Shown: positions 42,056 to 50,927 of the stretch, in pieces | Numbering within the stretch: the first letter of the stretch is position 1 | Layout: each line of letters begins with the position of its first letter | From: Fidelibacterota bacterium | GTDB lineage: Bacteria > Fidelibacterota > UBA8477 > JABMPR01 | NCBI GenBank assembly: GCA_018650795.1 | Contig: JABIFG010000282.1 | Location: 1-64,000 of the forward strand | Direction of reading: 5' to 3' | DNA: 64,000 nucleotides | Notes under the pieces: generated by a model | What the model saw: the letters and a program-made list of their open reading frames with translations, nothing else | Databases searched by the model: none | What the model was told of the DNA's origin: nothing | Position numbers and translations under genes: made by a program

Positions 42056-44416
42056 ATGAATCCCAGGATTCAACGTCTTCGGAAATTGAGTTTTGAAGCC
42101 GAGCCCTGTTTGTCTATTGAGCGAGCTCTCCACCAGACAGCCTTTTATAAAAAGCATTTCGGAAAACACTCTATTCCTGTTTTTCGAGCCTTAACCTTTC
42201 TGGACCATTGTGAAAAAAAGACTCTTTTTCTTGGTGATGATGAACTCATCGTTGGCGAACGCGGACCATTTCCCAAAGCCGTTCCAACCTTTCCCGAATT
42301 AACCTGTCACAGCGTGGAAGATTTTCATGTATTAAACACCCGTGATCAACAACGCTATACTATCAGCCAGGTGGATATCGATACATATGAAAAAGAGGTT
42401 ATCCCATATTGGCAGGGCAGGACTCAGCGAGAGCGAATTTTTAAGCATGTCCCTAAACCGTGGCTCCAGGCATACGAAGCAGGGCTATTTACAGAGTTTA
42501 TGGAGCAGCGGGCTCCGGGGCATACAGCCCTGGATGGGAAAATTTATCAAAAGGGCATGCTTGATTTTAAGCGTGATATCCAGACCCACATAGATTCGCT
42601 AGATTTCCTGAACGACCCTGAAGCAACAGACAAGCTTGAACAGCTAAAGGCGATGGACATCTCCTGTGACGCTGTCATTTTGTTTGCCAACCGCCACGCG
42701 GCCCTAGCCGAGGAAAAGGCCGAAAAAGAGACTAGCTCACAACGTAAATCGGAATTGCTGAAAATTGCTCAAGTTTGCCGTCGGGTTCCTGCCCATGCTC
42801 CCCGGACATTTTGGGAAGCGCTGCAGATGTACTGGTTTGTTCACCTCGGGACTATTACTGAGTTGAATGGATGGGATGCCATGAACCCTGGTCACTTTGA
42901 TCAACACCTCACCCCTTTTTATGAGCAGGAAGTCGCTGAGGGCAGCTTGACCCGCGAGGAAGCAAAAGAGCTACTCTGTTGTTCCTGGATCAAAGTGAAT
43001 AATCAGACAGCTCCACCCAAAGTGGGTATTACAGCGAAAGAAAGCGGTACCTATAACGATTTTACAAATATCAATATCGGTGGTTTGACCAAGGATGGTA
43101 GCGATGGCGTCAGTGAGGTGTCCTACATCATGTTGGAAGTCATCGAAGATCTTCACTTGTTGCAACCTGGCACTTCGGTTCACATCAGCCCCAAAACACC
43201 AGATAGTTTTCTACATTCTGCAGCAAAGGTAATCCGGCAAGGACATGGCTACCCATCTGTCTTTAACCCTGAAACTTATATCCAGGAAATGGTGGGTATG
43301 GGTAAATCTCTCAGTGATGCCCGGGAGGGTGGCTGTAGTGGTTGTATTGAGGTGGGTGCTTTTGGCAAAGAAGCTTTTCTGTTAACAGGATATCTAAATG
43401 TACCCAAAATTCTTGAAGTAACACTCAACAATGGTCGCGATCCACTTACTGGTAAAATAGCAGGTCTTGAGACCGGCGAGCCTGAATCTTTCCGTTCGTT
43501 TGAAGTGCTCTATAGTGCCTTTCTTGAGCAGCTCAATTATATCGTGGATCAGAAAATTCGGGTGAGTAATTATATCGATACCATGTTTGCGAAATATGCA
43601 CCAGCTCCTTTTCTTTCCGTTTTAATCGATGACTGTATTTCCAAGGGTCGTGACTATTACAATGGCGGTCCCCGTTATAACACGAACTATATCCAGTGTA
43701 CAGGTCTGGGAACGGTAACCGATAGCCTTTCAGCTATTAAAACACATGTTTTCGAAAAACAGAGCATTGACTTGATGGCGCTCCTGGATGCTGTATCAAA
43801 AAACTTCGTGGGCGAGGAGAAGCTGCGACAGACGATTGTAAATTGGACCCCATTTTTTGGCAATGACGATGATAACGCGGACCGTATCGCAGTACGGGTT
43901 TATGAGGATCTTCTTAAGGCCATCGATGGGAAACCCAACACCAAAAGTGATGTCTTCCATCTCAACATGCTTTCAACAACCTGCCACATCTATTTTGGTA
44001 AAGTTCTGGGGGCCACACCCAACGGGCGTCTCGCCGGAAAATCTATATCTGATGGAACGTCGCCTTCTCATGGATGTGACATCAACGGACCCAGTGCGGT
44101 TATTCGGTCCTTAACCAAACTGGACCACACCCGTTCGGGGGGCACACTCTTGAATCAGAGATTCTTGCCCAGCTTGTTAAAGAGAGATACTGATATAAAA
44201 AAACTTGGTAGTTTGATTCGGAACTATTTCAAGCGCGGGGGACACCATATTCAATTCAATGTGGTTGACACAGCCACCCTGAAAGCTGCACAAAAAAACC
44301 CCGAGGATTATAAAGACCTGTTGGTCCGCATGGCTGGGTACAGCGATTATTTCAATGACATGAATGCTGATCTACAGCAAGAAGTGATTGAACGTACAGA
44401 AAACGAATCTTTTTAA
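42056..44416 (+). CDS. hypD: Glycyl radical enzyme, trans-4-hydroxy-L-proline dehydratase
   Basis: A 786-residue glycyl radical enzyme. It has the active-site loop GGCSGCIEVG (Cys and Glu two apart) and a C-terminal radical loop VRMAGYSDYF, with Met where most enzymes have Val. Against Clostridioides difficile HypD (numbering from memory) the known active-site residues line up at one constant offset: Phe152, His160, Asp278, Ser334, Phe340, Cys434, Glu436 and Tyr450 match GLFTEF, APGH, NGWD, AKES, YNDF, GCIE and LTGY here. This enzyme turns hydroxyproline into pyrroline-5-carboxylate. The start MNPRIQRLRKLSFEAEP matches family N-termini. The frame is open to 41912, and the ribosome site at 42056 is weak, so a start near 41930 remains possible. 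hypE follows. Confidence 0.85.
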   Translation: MNPRIQRLRKLSFEAEPCLSIERALHQTAFYKKHFGKHSIPVFRALTFLDHCEKKTLFLGDDELIVGERGPFPKAVPTFPELTCHSVEDFHVLNTRDQQRYTISQVDIDTYEKEVIPYWQGRTQRERIFKHVPKPWLQAYEAGLFTEFMEQRAPGHTALDGKIYQKGMLDFKRDIQTHIDSLDFLNDPEATDKLEQLKAMDISCDAVILFANRHAALAEEKAEKETSSQRKSELLKIAQVCRRVPAHAPRTFWEALQMYWFVHLGTITELNGWDAMNPGHFDQHLTPFYEQEVAEGSLTREEAKELLCCSWIKVNNQTAPPKVGITAKESGTYNDFTNINIGGLTKDGSDGVSEVSYIMLEVIEDLHLLQPGTSVHISPKTPDSFLHSAAKVIRQGHGYPSVFNPETYIQEMVGMGKSLSDAREGGCSGCIEVGAFGKEAFLLTGYLNVPKILEVTLNNGRDPLTGKIAGLETGEPESFRSFEVLYSAFLEQLNYIVDQKIRVSNYIDTMFAKYAPAPFLSVLIDDCISKGRDYYNGGPRYNTNYIQCTGLGTVTDSLSAIKTHVFEKQSIDLMALLDAVSKNFVGEEKLRQTIVNWTPFFGNDDDNADRIAVRVYEDLLKAIDGKPNTKSDVFHLNMLSTTCHIYFGKVLGATPNGRLAGKSISDGTSPSHGCDINGPSAVIRSLTKLDHTRSGGTLLNQRFLPSLLKRDTDIKKLGSLIRNYFKRGGHHIQFNVVDTATLKAAQKNPEDYKDLLVRMAGYSDYFNDMNADLQQEVIERTENESF

Positions 44417-44427
44417 CGCGATTCCTC

Positions 44428-45369
44428 TTGATAACTCCCACCCCTAAACCCAACGACAAAACGAGCTCCAGCCTCATTTTTGACATCAAGCGCTATGCTA
44501 TTAATGATGGACCTGGTATTCGAGTTACTATCTTTTTCAAGGGTTGTCCCTTGTCCTGTGTGTGGTGTCACAATCCAGAAAGCCACTCCTCATCGATACA
44601 AAAAATGTATAGCCGCGAGAAGTGTATTGGGTGCGAAGCTTGCATAGAGGCTTGTGAACAAATGGCCTGCAGACTTACGGCCGATGGTGTTGTCACAAAT
44701 CAGGACCTCTGTATCCTGTGTGGTAAGTGTGCAGAAGTTTGCCCGACCAAGGCCACAGAGATGTCGGGAGAGCAACTCATGATAAAAGATATCATGGAAG
44801 TTATTTCCCGAGAAAAATCACTTATGGATGACTCTGGGGGTGGGGTGACTTTTTCGGGAGGCGAACCGCTTATGCACCCCAACCTCTTGATTCCACTGCT
44901 GGATGAATGCGGAAGTGAGGGTATTCATCGATGCGTCGATACAACTGGATTGGCCAGCGCTGAGTTGTTGAGGCAGGTTGCAAGCAAGGCTGAGTTGTTT
45001 TTGTTCGACTTGAAATTGATGGATCCTGAAAGACACCGCACGTATACAGGAGTCAGCAACAAGAACATCTTGAGCAATCTGAAATTCCTGGCTAAAACGA
45101 ATATAGAAATCATCATCCGGATACCACTTATCAGAGGTATCAATGATGATGATCAAAATATTCAAGACACTGCTGAATTTATTGCCTCACTGCCAGGGCG
45201 GGTAAGAGAGGTCAATTTATTGCCCTTTCACAATTCTGCTGCTAAAAAGCACGAAAGGCTGGGTCAAAGCTTTGATTCAGAACTTTTGGGTGAGCCTGAC
45301 CAAAAGCGACAGCTGGAAATTGTCGATATTTTCAAGGGGTTTGGGATCTCTTCCCGTATTGGTGGATAG
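44428..45369 (+). CDS. hypE: Glycyl radical enzyme activase (radical SAM)
   Basis: A 313-residue activase that abstracts a hydrogen from the radical Gly of the neighbouring dehydratase. The radical-SAM cluster is CPLSCVWC (C-x3-C-x2-C) after YAINDGPGIRVTIFFKG. An inserted ferredoxin-like part has two cysteine sets (CIGCEACIEAC and CILCGKCAEVC), as in activases of PFL-like and HypD enzymes. GGGVTFSGGEPLMHP is the SAM-binding GGE motif. The start used is TTG, 11 bases after hypD; no ribosome site is obvious, so translation may be coupled to hypD. Oxygen-sensitive by nature. Confidence 0.93.
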   Translation: MITPTPKPNDKTSSSLIFDIKRYAINDGPGIRVTIFFKGCPLSCVWCHNPESHSSSIQKMYSREKCIGCEACIEACEQMACRLTADGVVTNQDLCILCGKCAEVCPTKATEMSGEQLMIKDIMEVISREKSLMDDSGGGVTFSGGEPLMHPNLLIPLLDECGSEGIHRCVDTTGLASAELLRQVASKAELFLFDLKLMDPERHRTYTGVSNKNILSNLKFLAKTNIEIIIRIPLIRGINDDDQNIQDTAEFIASLPGRVREVNLLPFHNSAAKKHERLGQSFDSELLGEPDQKRQLEIVDIFKGFGISSRIGG

Positions 45370-45544
45370 CATTTAATCGCTTCATCTCTAACCTGTTTTC
45401 CAGAGAAATACCACCCTTAAAAAACGCTGTTTTTCCATATGTTAACTTTATCACAACGACACTAAAGCGCTCTCTTCCTTTTTGGAAACAACCAGCTCTT
45501 CACTTACTTTGTATGCTAATCTTGAGGAGCATGTTATAACACAA

Positions 45545-46117
45545 ATGTTTAAACGGTTTATTCTTTTGCGACCCCTTTTTTTTCGAGGAATTATTTTACT
45601 CCTGCTACCACTGCTTTCTCTTCAAGCCCAGAGAGTTCGAGTGAATCCCGATACTCGAATGAAGGCTGTTTTTTTAATTAATTTCACCAAATACATCAGC
45701 TGGACAACCCTGGACACTGTTAAAAACTTTACTATCGGTGTCTATGGGTTAGACGATATTCTGGTTCCCTTGAGACAAATGTCAAAAGAGCGCGCTTCAG
45801 AAGGTCAAAAAATTATGGTTGAACGCGTTTCAAGTATCAAGGAAATCGAGGTCTGTGACATCCTGTTCGTCCCTATTGATCAAAGCCAAGCTTTTCACGA
45901 ATTGCGTCCAGATATCCCGCCTCAAAACATTCTACTGGTTGGTGAGTCCCTTGGTTTTGCCACGAGCGATGGTGCTATAAATTTTATTAAACGGGATGGT
46001 AAAATTAAACTGGAGATTAACCGTAAAGCGCTTCAGGCTGCAAATCTGACAGCGAGTTCGCACCTGTTGAAGCTGGCAGTTCTGGTTGGCGAAGAGGAAA
46101 TCCCCTTTCGTGATTAA
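45545..46117 (+). CDS. YfiR-family periplasmic protein (DUF4154)
   Basis: A 190-residue exported protein (signal FKRFILLRPLFFRG...LLSLQAQ). The mature part follows the YfiR/DUF4154 pattern: MKAVFLINFTKYISWT, IGVYGLDDILVPLRQM, CDILFVPIDQSQ and NILLVGESLGFATSDGAINFI. In Pseudomonas, YfiR sits in the periplasm and inhibits the diguanylate cyclase YfiN in response to redox or envelope stress. I use the Met at 45545, because the frame further upstream has no signal. The next gene overlaps its stop and encodes a sensor kinase, so YfiR-like control probably acts on that kinase. Confidence 0.82.
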   Translation: MFKRFILLRPLFFRGIILLLLPLLSLQAQRVRVNPDTRMKAVFLINFTKYISWTTLDTVKNFTIGVYGLDDILVPLRQMSKERASEGQKIMVERVSSIKEIEVCDILFVPIDQSQAFHELRPDIPPQNILLVGESLGFATSDGAINFIKRDGKIKLEINRKALQAANLTASSHLLKLAVLVGEEEIPFRD

Positions 46118-47573
46118 ATTTCAAGATCTCTCCATCAAATTAAAGCTGATCACTATTCAGCTGTTTACCACGCTTTTTATTCTGGTCTTCTTTGTCGGGA
46201 TTTATCTCTTTAGTCAGTATCATCAATATGAGTCCCGGGCTTTTACACGTCTATCTACCCTGGCAGAGGTTTTGGGCTCAAACAGTATTTCCGCACTACT
46301 CTTTTTTGACAATGACGCCGCCGATGATGTTTTAGAGTCTCTTAAGACCCAGCCGGACATCCTCAATGCGGTTGTTTATGATCACAATGGAACTGTTTTT
46401 GCCCGCTATAACCATCCCAGTCATCCCCGTTTCACTTTTGGAGTCGTAGATGTCGAACAAAGAGCCACTGGTGATGATGGTTTTATTCTTACCAAGAGAA
46501 TAATTTTTGATGATCTCAAGGTTGGTTGGATAGCCTTGCGGTTAGATTCAAGTGGTCGAAGGGTAGAGCTTCTTGAGGCTGTCCGGCAGTCCTTTTTGCT
46601 TTTTATTGCCGGCATTATACTCGCCGGCCTCCTATCTATACGTGCTCAAAAACCCATTTCAAACTCCATCGGAACGTTGGCTGAAACAGCCAAAAAGATT
46701 AGCGATTCTGGGGACTACACCATCCGGGTAAAATCAAGTGCTCGGGATGAGATTGGACAGCTCGTTGGCAGTTTTAACGACATGCTTGAAAAGATTCTTA
46801 ATCATGAGCAACATCTTGAACAATTGGTCGCCGAGAGAACTGTCGAGCTGGAGGCAGCCAAAACAAAGGCAGAAGAGTCTGACCACCTGAAATCTGCCTT
46901 TCTGGCATCCATGTCACATGAGCTAAGAACACCCTTAAACTCTATTATCGGATTTACTGGTATTCTGTTACAGGGTATGGCGGGTCCTCTTTCAGAAGAA
47001 CAAGCCAAGCAGCTTGGCATGGTGAAGGGGAGCGCTTCACATCTTTTGGAGTTGATTAATGATATTCTTGATATATCAAAAATTGAATCCGGTAGAGTAC
47101 AGGTATACGACGAAGCCTTTAAGATAGACCTGTTACTGGTTATGGCTGTAAGCTCCCTGCGACCCTTTGCTGAGAAAAAGAGCTTGCGGCTCAGACACAA
47201 TATTGAAACTGACTTGCCCAAACTCTACAGCGACAAACGCAGGCTGGAGCAGGTGCTGATTAATTTGATCAATAACGCCATCAAGTTTACCGAAGAGGGT
47301 GAAATCATGGTTAGTTGTTACCTAAAGGAAGACTTTTTAAACATCGATGTCTTCGATACAGGTATTGGTATCAGCGAAAAAGATTTGGAAACTGTTTTTG
47401 AAACCTTCCGGCAGATTGATACTGGGCTTGATCGTGTTAAAGAGGGTTCGGGTCTTGGGCTGGCAATCAGTAAAAAATTGGTTGAGCTGTTGGGTGGTAC
47501 TATAAGCGTTGTAAGCGAACCTGGCGTTGGCAGTACTTTTTCGATACTTTTACCAATCAAGCAAGAGAATTAG
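46110..47573 (+). CDS. Membrane sensor histidine kinase paired with YfiR-like protein
   Basis: A 487-residue kinase. TM1 is about 13-37, then a periplasmic domain of some 115 residues like that of YfiN (CHASE8-type: SRAFTRLSTLAEVLGSNSISALLFF). TM2 follows near 160-180, a HAMP region, a coiled coil, HisKA with phospho-acceptor His270 (SHELRTPLNSI) and a full HATPase (N box NLINNAIKFT, G1 DTGIGI, G2 GSGLGLAI). I prefer the GTG at 46110 (GAGGAAA 9 bases upstream), which overlaps the yfiR-like stop by 8 bases. The longer frame adds 8 residues. Together with the next gene it forms a two-component system. Confidence 0.88.
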   Translation: MIKFQDLSIKLKLITIQLFTTLFILVFFVGIYLFSQYHQYESRAFTRLSTLAEVLGSNSISALLFFDNDAADDVLESLKTQPDILNAVVYDHNGTVFARYNHPSHPRFTFGVVDVEQRATGDDGFILTKRIIFDDLKVGWIALRLDSSGRRVELLEAVRQSFLLFIAGIILAGLLSIRAQKPISNSIGTLAETAKKISDSGDYTIRVKSSARDEIGQLVGSFNDMLEKILNHEQHLEQLVAERTVELEAAKTKAEESDHLKSAFLASMSHELRTPLNSIIGFTGILLQGMAGPLSEEQAKQLGMVKGSASHLLELINDILDISKIESGRVQVYDEAFKIDLLLVMAVSSLRPFAEKKSLRLRHNIETDLPKLYSDKRRLEQVLINLINNAIKFTEEGEIMVSCYLKEDFLNIDVFDTGIGISEKDLETVFETFRQIDTGLDRVKEGSGLGLAISKKLVELLGGTISVVSEPGVGSTFSILLPIKQEN

Positions 47574-47576
47574 ATC

Positions 47577-47948
47577 ATGAAAATTAATACACTTATTATT
47601 GAAGATAATGAAAATAACATGTACCTGATCACCTTTTTGCTTGAAAATAATAATCACGAAGTCTCTCAAGCCTATGATGGAAAAGATGGTGTGGCACTCG
47701 CCAAAACCGTGGAGCCAGATTTAATCTTGCTTGATATTCAGCTCCCCAAGATGAACGGTTATGAAGTTGCTAAAGCGCTTCGAAAAGACGCCTCTCTTAA
47801 TGCCGTTCCTATTATAGCTATTACTTCTTATGCCATGCCTGGGGATCAAGAGAAGGCGCTCGCCGCTGGTTGCACCGGGTATATAAAAAAGCCTATCAAT
47901 CCAGACACCTTCTTAAGGGAAGTCGAAGGCTATCTGGATAACAAGTAA
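47577..47948 (+). CDS. Single-domain response regulator
   Basis: A 123-residue CheY-like receiver without an output domain. Acidic pocket IIEDNENN, phospho-acceptor Asp53 (LILLDIQLP), Thr83 (AITSY) and the conserved Lys (YIKKPINP) are in place. The YAM/KPI features resemble DivK-type regulators. It starts 3 bases after the kinase gene and surely receives phosphate from it. The output is unknown: it may act on another protein through binding or through a phosphorelay. Confidence 0.92.
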   Translation: MKINTLIIEDNENNMYLITFLLENNNHEVSQAYDGKDGVALAKTVEPDLILLDIQLPKMNGYEVAKALRKDASLNAVPIIAITSYAMPGDQEKALAAGCTGYIKKPINPDTFLREVEGYLDNK

Positions 47949-48031
47949 GAGGAAACAATACCGTTGTTGGCAATAACGGTGGTGGCATTAAAATGTTTGC
48001 CGGCCTGACTCCAGGCTGGATTCTTTTCTCC

Positions 48032-48904
48032 CTAAGGATTTACTCTATCAAGGGCCATGCTCACAAACAACACGGGTAGATACATCAACATATAGCGAAA
48101 GAATTGTCTCGCGCTATTCCCTTCACGTCGGTTGTAAAATCGGGAAACCATTACAAGAGCACCCAGCGTTACAATTGTGGCGATAATAAGGTACACTCCT
48201 CCAGAAATCCTGAACATAAATGGTACAAAAATCAGGGGTACGTTGATCAGGGTATACCAAACACTTTGACGGAAGGACGCGTCCTCCCCAGCCACGAAAG
48301 GAAGTTGTTTTCCACCGGCTGCCTGGTATTGGTCTTTATAGCGATGGCAAATCACAAAGGTATGGGGAATCTGCCATAAAAAGATCATGAGGGACATCCA
48401 CAAAATCATCAAGTCAACACCCTGGGTTACAGAATACCAGCCAATAAATGGAAGTAGTGCGCCTGGAAGTGATCCAAACAGGGTACTCGTGGTATATCTT
48501 GATTTTAGGGGTGTATATGTCCAGACATAAAGCCCACCGCAGAGAAATGTCGCCAGCGCAGTCATGGGGTTGATCAAGACGTATTGCAGGGCAAGACCCA
48601 GGGCAAATACGACTAATCCAGCCACCAGTGCCTTCCGGGGTGAAATTTGACCTGCTGGAATCGGACGGCTCTGGGTTCGTTCCATTTTCGCATCACCGTG
48701 GCGCTCGTAATATTGGTTAAGCGCAAATGTGGCAGCATTTGCCAGACCTGTAGTGAGGACTAAAACCAAGAGGGGGATCCATTGAAAAGATAGACCCGTT
48801 TCATTCAAGGCATACAAATGCGCAAAAACCACCATGAGCATAATCATGGGGATGGGTTTCAAGCGAAAAAGTTGGATATAGACTTTAAACATTAATTGTA
48901 GCAA
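48032..48904 (-). CDS. ctaB: Protoheme IX farnesyltransferase
   Basis: A 290-residue UbiA-family prenyltransferase with about eight to nine helices, making heme O for the terminal oxidase. The first aspartate-rich loop reads NQYYERHGDAKMERTQSRP (N-x3-E-x3-D-x-x-M-x-R-T-x-x-R-P), which is the CtaB/CyoE signature with Glu at the first acidic site. A second loop, CHRYKDQYQAAGGKQLP, follows. Located at the end of the cox gene group, separated from coxB by a repeat pair. Confidence 0.93.
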   Translation of the reverse strand: MLQLMFKVYIQLFRLKPIPMIMLMVVFAHLYALNETGLSFQWIPLLVLVLTTGLANAATFALNQYYERHGDAKMERTQSRPIPAGQISPRKALVAGLVVFALGLALQYVLINPMTALATFLCGGLYVWTYTPLKSRYTTSTLFGSLPGALLPFIGWYSVTQGVDLMILWMSLMIFLWQIPHTFVICHRYKDQYQAAGGKQLPFVAGEDASFRQSVWYTLINVPLIFVPFMFRISGGVYLIIATIVTLGALVMVSRFYNRREGNSARQFFRYMLMYLPVLFVSMALDRVNP

Positions 48905-48919
48905 TAAATACTGTCGTCC

Positions 48920-48978
48920 CGAGCGGAGTCGAGGGATAACTATTTAACATTTTTATCGTCGCCTCTCGACTCCGCTCG
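48920..48978. repeat. Inverted pair of the 14-base CGAGCGGAGTCGAG repeat
   Basis: CGAGCGGAGTCGAG (48920-48933) and CTCGACTCCGCTCG (48965-48978) are exact copies of the pair at 10389/10475 with a 31-base spacer. They could form a 14-bp hairpin between coxB and ctaB. Confidence 0.8.
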
Positions 48979-49012
48979 AGTTGACGATTTCCGTGTCCTG
49001 TTTCCGAAAACA

Positions 49013-49960
49013 CTATTCAGACAGCTCCTTGATGTGATCAATAATGGCCTGGACTTCATCAGCTGTCATTGGTAGTGGCGGCATCAGGGGTTGGTAACCC
49101 TTAACAATATCCTTGCTCGGTTCCATAATGGATGTTTTGAGATAGGCTTCATCAACGGTAATTTCTCGTTCTTCGCCATTGGTGACAACTATTTCCGCTT
49201 TGCCATAAAGGTCTTTAAATGAGGGCCCAATAAGCTTGGTGCCATCGCTACTGTGACAGGCAAAACAACCCTTTGATGTTATGAGAGCTTGCCCGGGATT
49301 CTCTGCTTGCTTTTTCAGGTGTTCTGCTGATTGCTCTTCAAGCCAGGCTTGATAGTCCGGTTTGGTCAGGACGTGAACCTTGGTAATCATTTGGGCGTGA
49401 TTTAAGCCGCAATATTCTGCGCAGAAGAGATCAAAATCGCCGATCTGGCTGGCTTCAAACCAGGTATAATTATCTTTTGCTCCAGCCGCTTTTGGGACCA
49501 CATCCATTTTCACACGGAAGGCGGGAACATAAAAGGAATGCACCACGTCATTTGAATGCAGGGGCAGATAAATCGGTGTGTCCGCTGGAACCGTAAGACC
49601 TTGAGCTGTGTTTTGCTCAAGACCGTTAGGGTAAGTGAATTTCCACCACCACATGCCCGCATCTACTTTAATTTCCATGGCATCTTCCGGTACATTTCTC
49701 ATCTTTAGAAAACCCTGAAGGCCAAAGTAGAAGAAAAGCATGACTAGAATTGTGGGGACAATCGTCCAAACAATCTCTAGGCCGGTGTGACCATGCAGGT
49801 TTGATGGAACCGGATTATTCTTTCGGTTATACTTAATAATACTGAATATTATGAAGCCGGTAATAAAGACCAGGAAGAACATGCTCACCCACAGAATGAA
49901 CCAAAAAGCAAAGTCTACATCTTGTGCAAAAACCGAGGCTGGGTTGTAATTTACGTTCAT
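49013..49960 (-). CDS. coxB: Cytochrome c oxidase subunit II with fused cytochrome c (caa3-type)
   Basis: A 315-residue subunit. Two N-terminal membrane helices (about 14-42 and 60-82), then a cupredoxin domain with the CuA site FCAEYCGLNHAQM, then a C-terminal class I cytochrome c domain with heme site KGCFACHSSDGTKLIGPSF (Met in PLMPPLPM). The fusion defines a caa3-type oxidase that can take electrons from cytochrome c or directly from a cytochrome-bearing partner such as alternative complex III. It overlaps the subunit IV gene by 4 bases. Confidence 0.95.
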   Translation of the reverse strand: MNVNYNPASVFAQDVDFAFWFILWVSMFFLVFITGFIIFSIIKYNRKNNPVPSNLHGHTGLEIVWTIVPTILVMLFFYFGLQGFLKMRNVPEDAMEIKVDAGMWWWKFTYPNGLEQNTAQGLTVPADTPIYLPLHSNDVVHSFYVPAFRVKMDVVPKAAGAKDNYTWFEASQIGDFDLFCAEYCGLNHAQMITKVHVLTKPDYQAWLEEQSAEHLKKQAENPGQALITSKGCFACHSSDGTKLIGPSFKDLYGKAEIVVTNGEEREITVDEAYLKTSIMEPSKDIVKGYQPLMPPLPMTADEVQAIIDHIKELSE

Positions 49961-50256
49961 GCTATCCCCCTGAATGCATAGTCTGAAAAGGTGAGCAAAA
50001 ACAAGGTTGCCAGGGTTACAAAAGCCAGGGCGACAAAGAGTTTAAATATCAGTGGTTCATGATTCAGGTGCATAAAGAAGTAAAGCACCAGTCCTGCTTT
50101 CACAGATGCAACTGACATGGCTATCAACAAAGCCCCGGTATTTCCAACATCAAGACCGGACAACAGCACGGTGGCAAGCGTCAGGACAATGAGTGCAGAA
50201 AAAACAAGGACGGGACCGCGAGGACTAAAAGACTGCTCTTTTGTATTCATATTCAT
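49957..50256 (-). CDS. coxD: Cytochrome c oxidase subunit IV-like protein
   Basis: A 99-residue membrane protein with three helices. LIAMSVASVKAGLVLYFFMHL is the hallmark of the small COX4 pro/CyoD-like subunit. It stabilises the oxidase core. It lies 5 bases after coxC and overlaps coxB. Confidence 0.88.
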   Translation of the reverse strand: MNMNTKEQSFSPRGPVLVFSALIVLTLATVLLSGLDVGNTGALLIAMSVASVKAGLVLYFFMHLNHEPLIFKLFVALAFVTLATLFLLTFSDYAFRGIA

Positions 50257-50261
50257 ACCCC

Positions 50262-50927
50262 CTATGCTACCAGGTAGTAAAGTGGAAAGAGGAAAATCCA
50301 GATCACATCAACCAAATGCCAATAAAGACCACAACGTTCGAGAACTCCAGCATTGTCCGGGTTAATGCTTCCTTTGGAGATCCAAAAGTAGACAATGCCC
50401 ATCCATACAACACCAATGATGATATGCAATGCATGCGTGCCTGTCATAATGAAGTAAAGACCATAAAAGAGGACTTGTCCATCGGGCAACATATCAGGTC
50501 CAGGTGTTAAAAGTGGTGATCCCTTGCCCTCTGCAATTGCAGCGCTGGTCTGTAAAAATAGATGATGGGCAAATTTAGCATTCCACTCAAAGCCCTTGAT
50601 AACTAAGAATGTCGTTCCTAGAGCCATGGTGAATAGAAGCATGGATTTGGCCAATTTGACCCGTCCAGCCTTCATGGCATTTAAAGACAACACCATGGTA
50701 AGGCTACTGGCCAGAAGGATAATCGTATTTGTAGTACCAATACCCGTGTTCAAGCTTTCGGCTGCAATTTTAAAATCATTCAAGTGGGCCGTCCGGTACA
50801 CACCATAAACGATGAAAAAGGCTCCAAAAAGAAGGAGCTCTGTAAAGAGAAATAACCAGAACCCTAAACGGGTCCCCTCTTCATCGTGATGATGAAAAGC
50901 TTCTACCTTCACGGCTGGCTCACTCAT
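50262..50927 (-). CDS. coxC: Cytochrome c oxidase subunit III
   Basis: A 221-residue membrane protein with five to seven helices. RLGFWLFLFTELLLFGAFF, GTHALHIIIGVVWMG and CGLYWHLVDVIWIFLFPLYYL are the typical CoxC/CyoC segments, including the conserved Glu in the first quoted helix. It overlaps coxA by 8 bases. Confidence 0.94.
   Translation of the reverse strand: MSEPAVKVEAFHHHDEEGTRLGFWLFLFTELLLFGAFFIVYGVYRTAHLNDFKIAAESLNTGIGTTNTIILLASSLTMVLSLNAMKAGRVKLAKSMLLFTMALGTTFLVIKGFEWNAKFAHHLFLQTSAAIAEGKGSPLLTPGPDMLPDGQVLFYGLYFIMTGTHALHIIIGVVWMGIVYFWISKGSINPDNAGVLERCGLYWHLVDVIWIFLFPLYYLVA

Noticed and set aside
47962-48031. Terminator hairpins between the receiver gene and ctaB
   Set aside because: Only weak 5-6 base stems without T-runs; not convincing on either strand.
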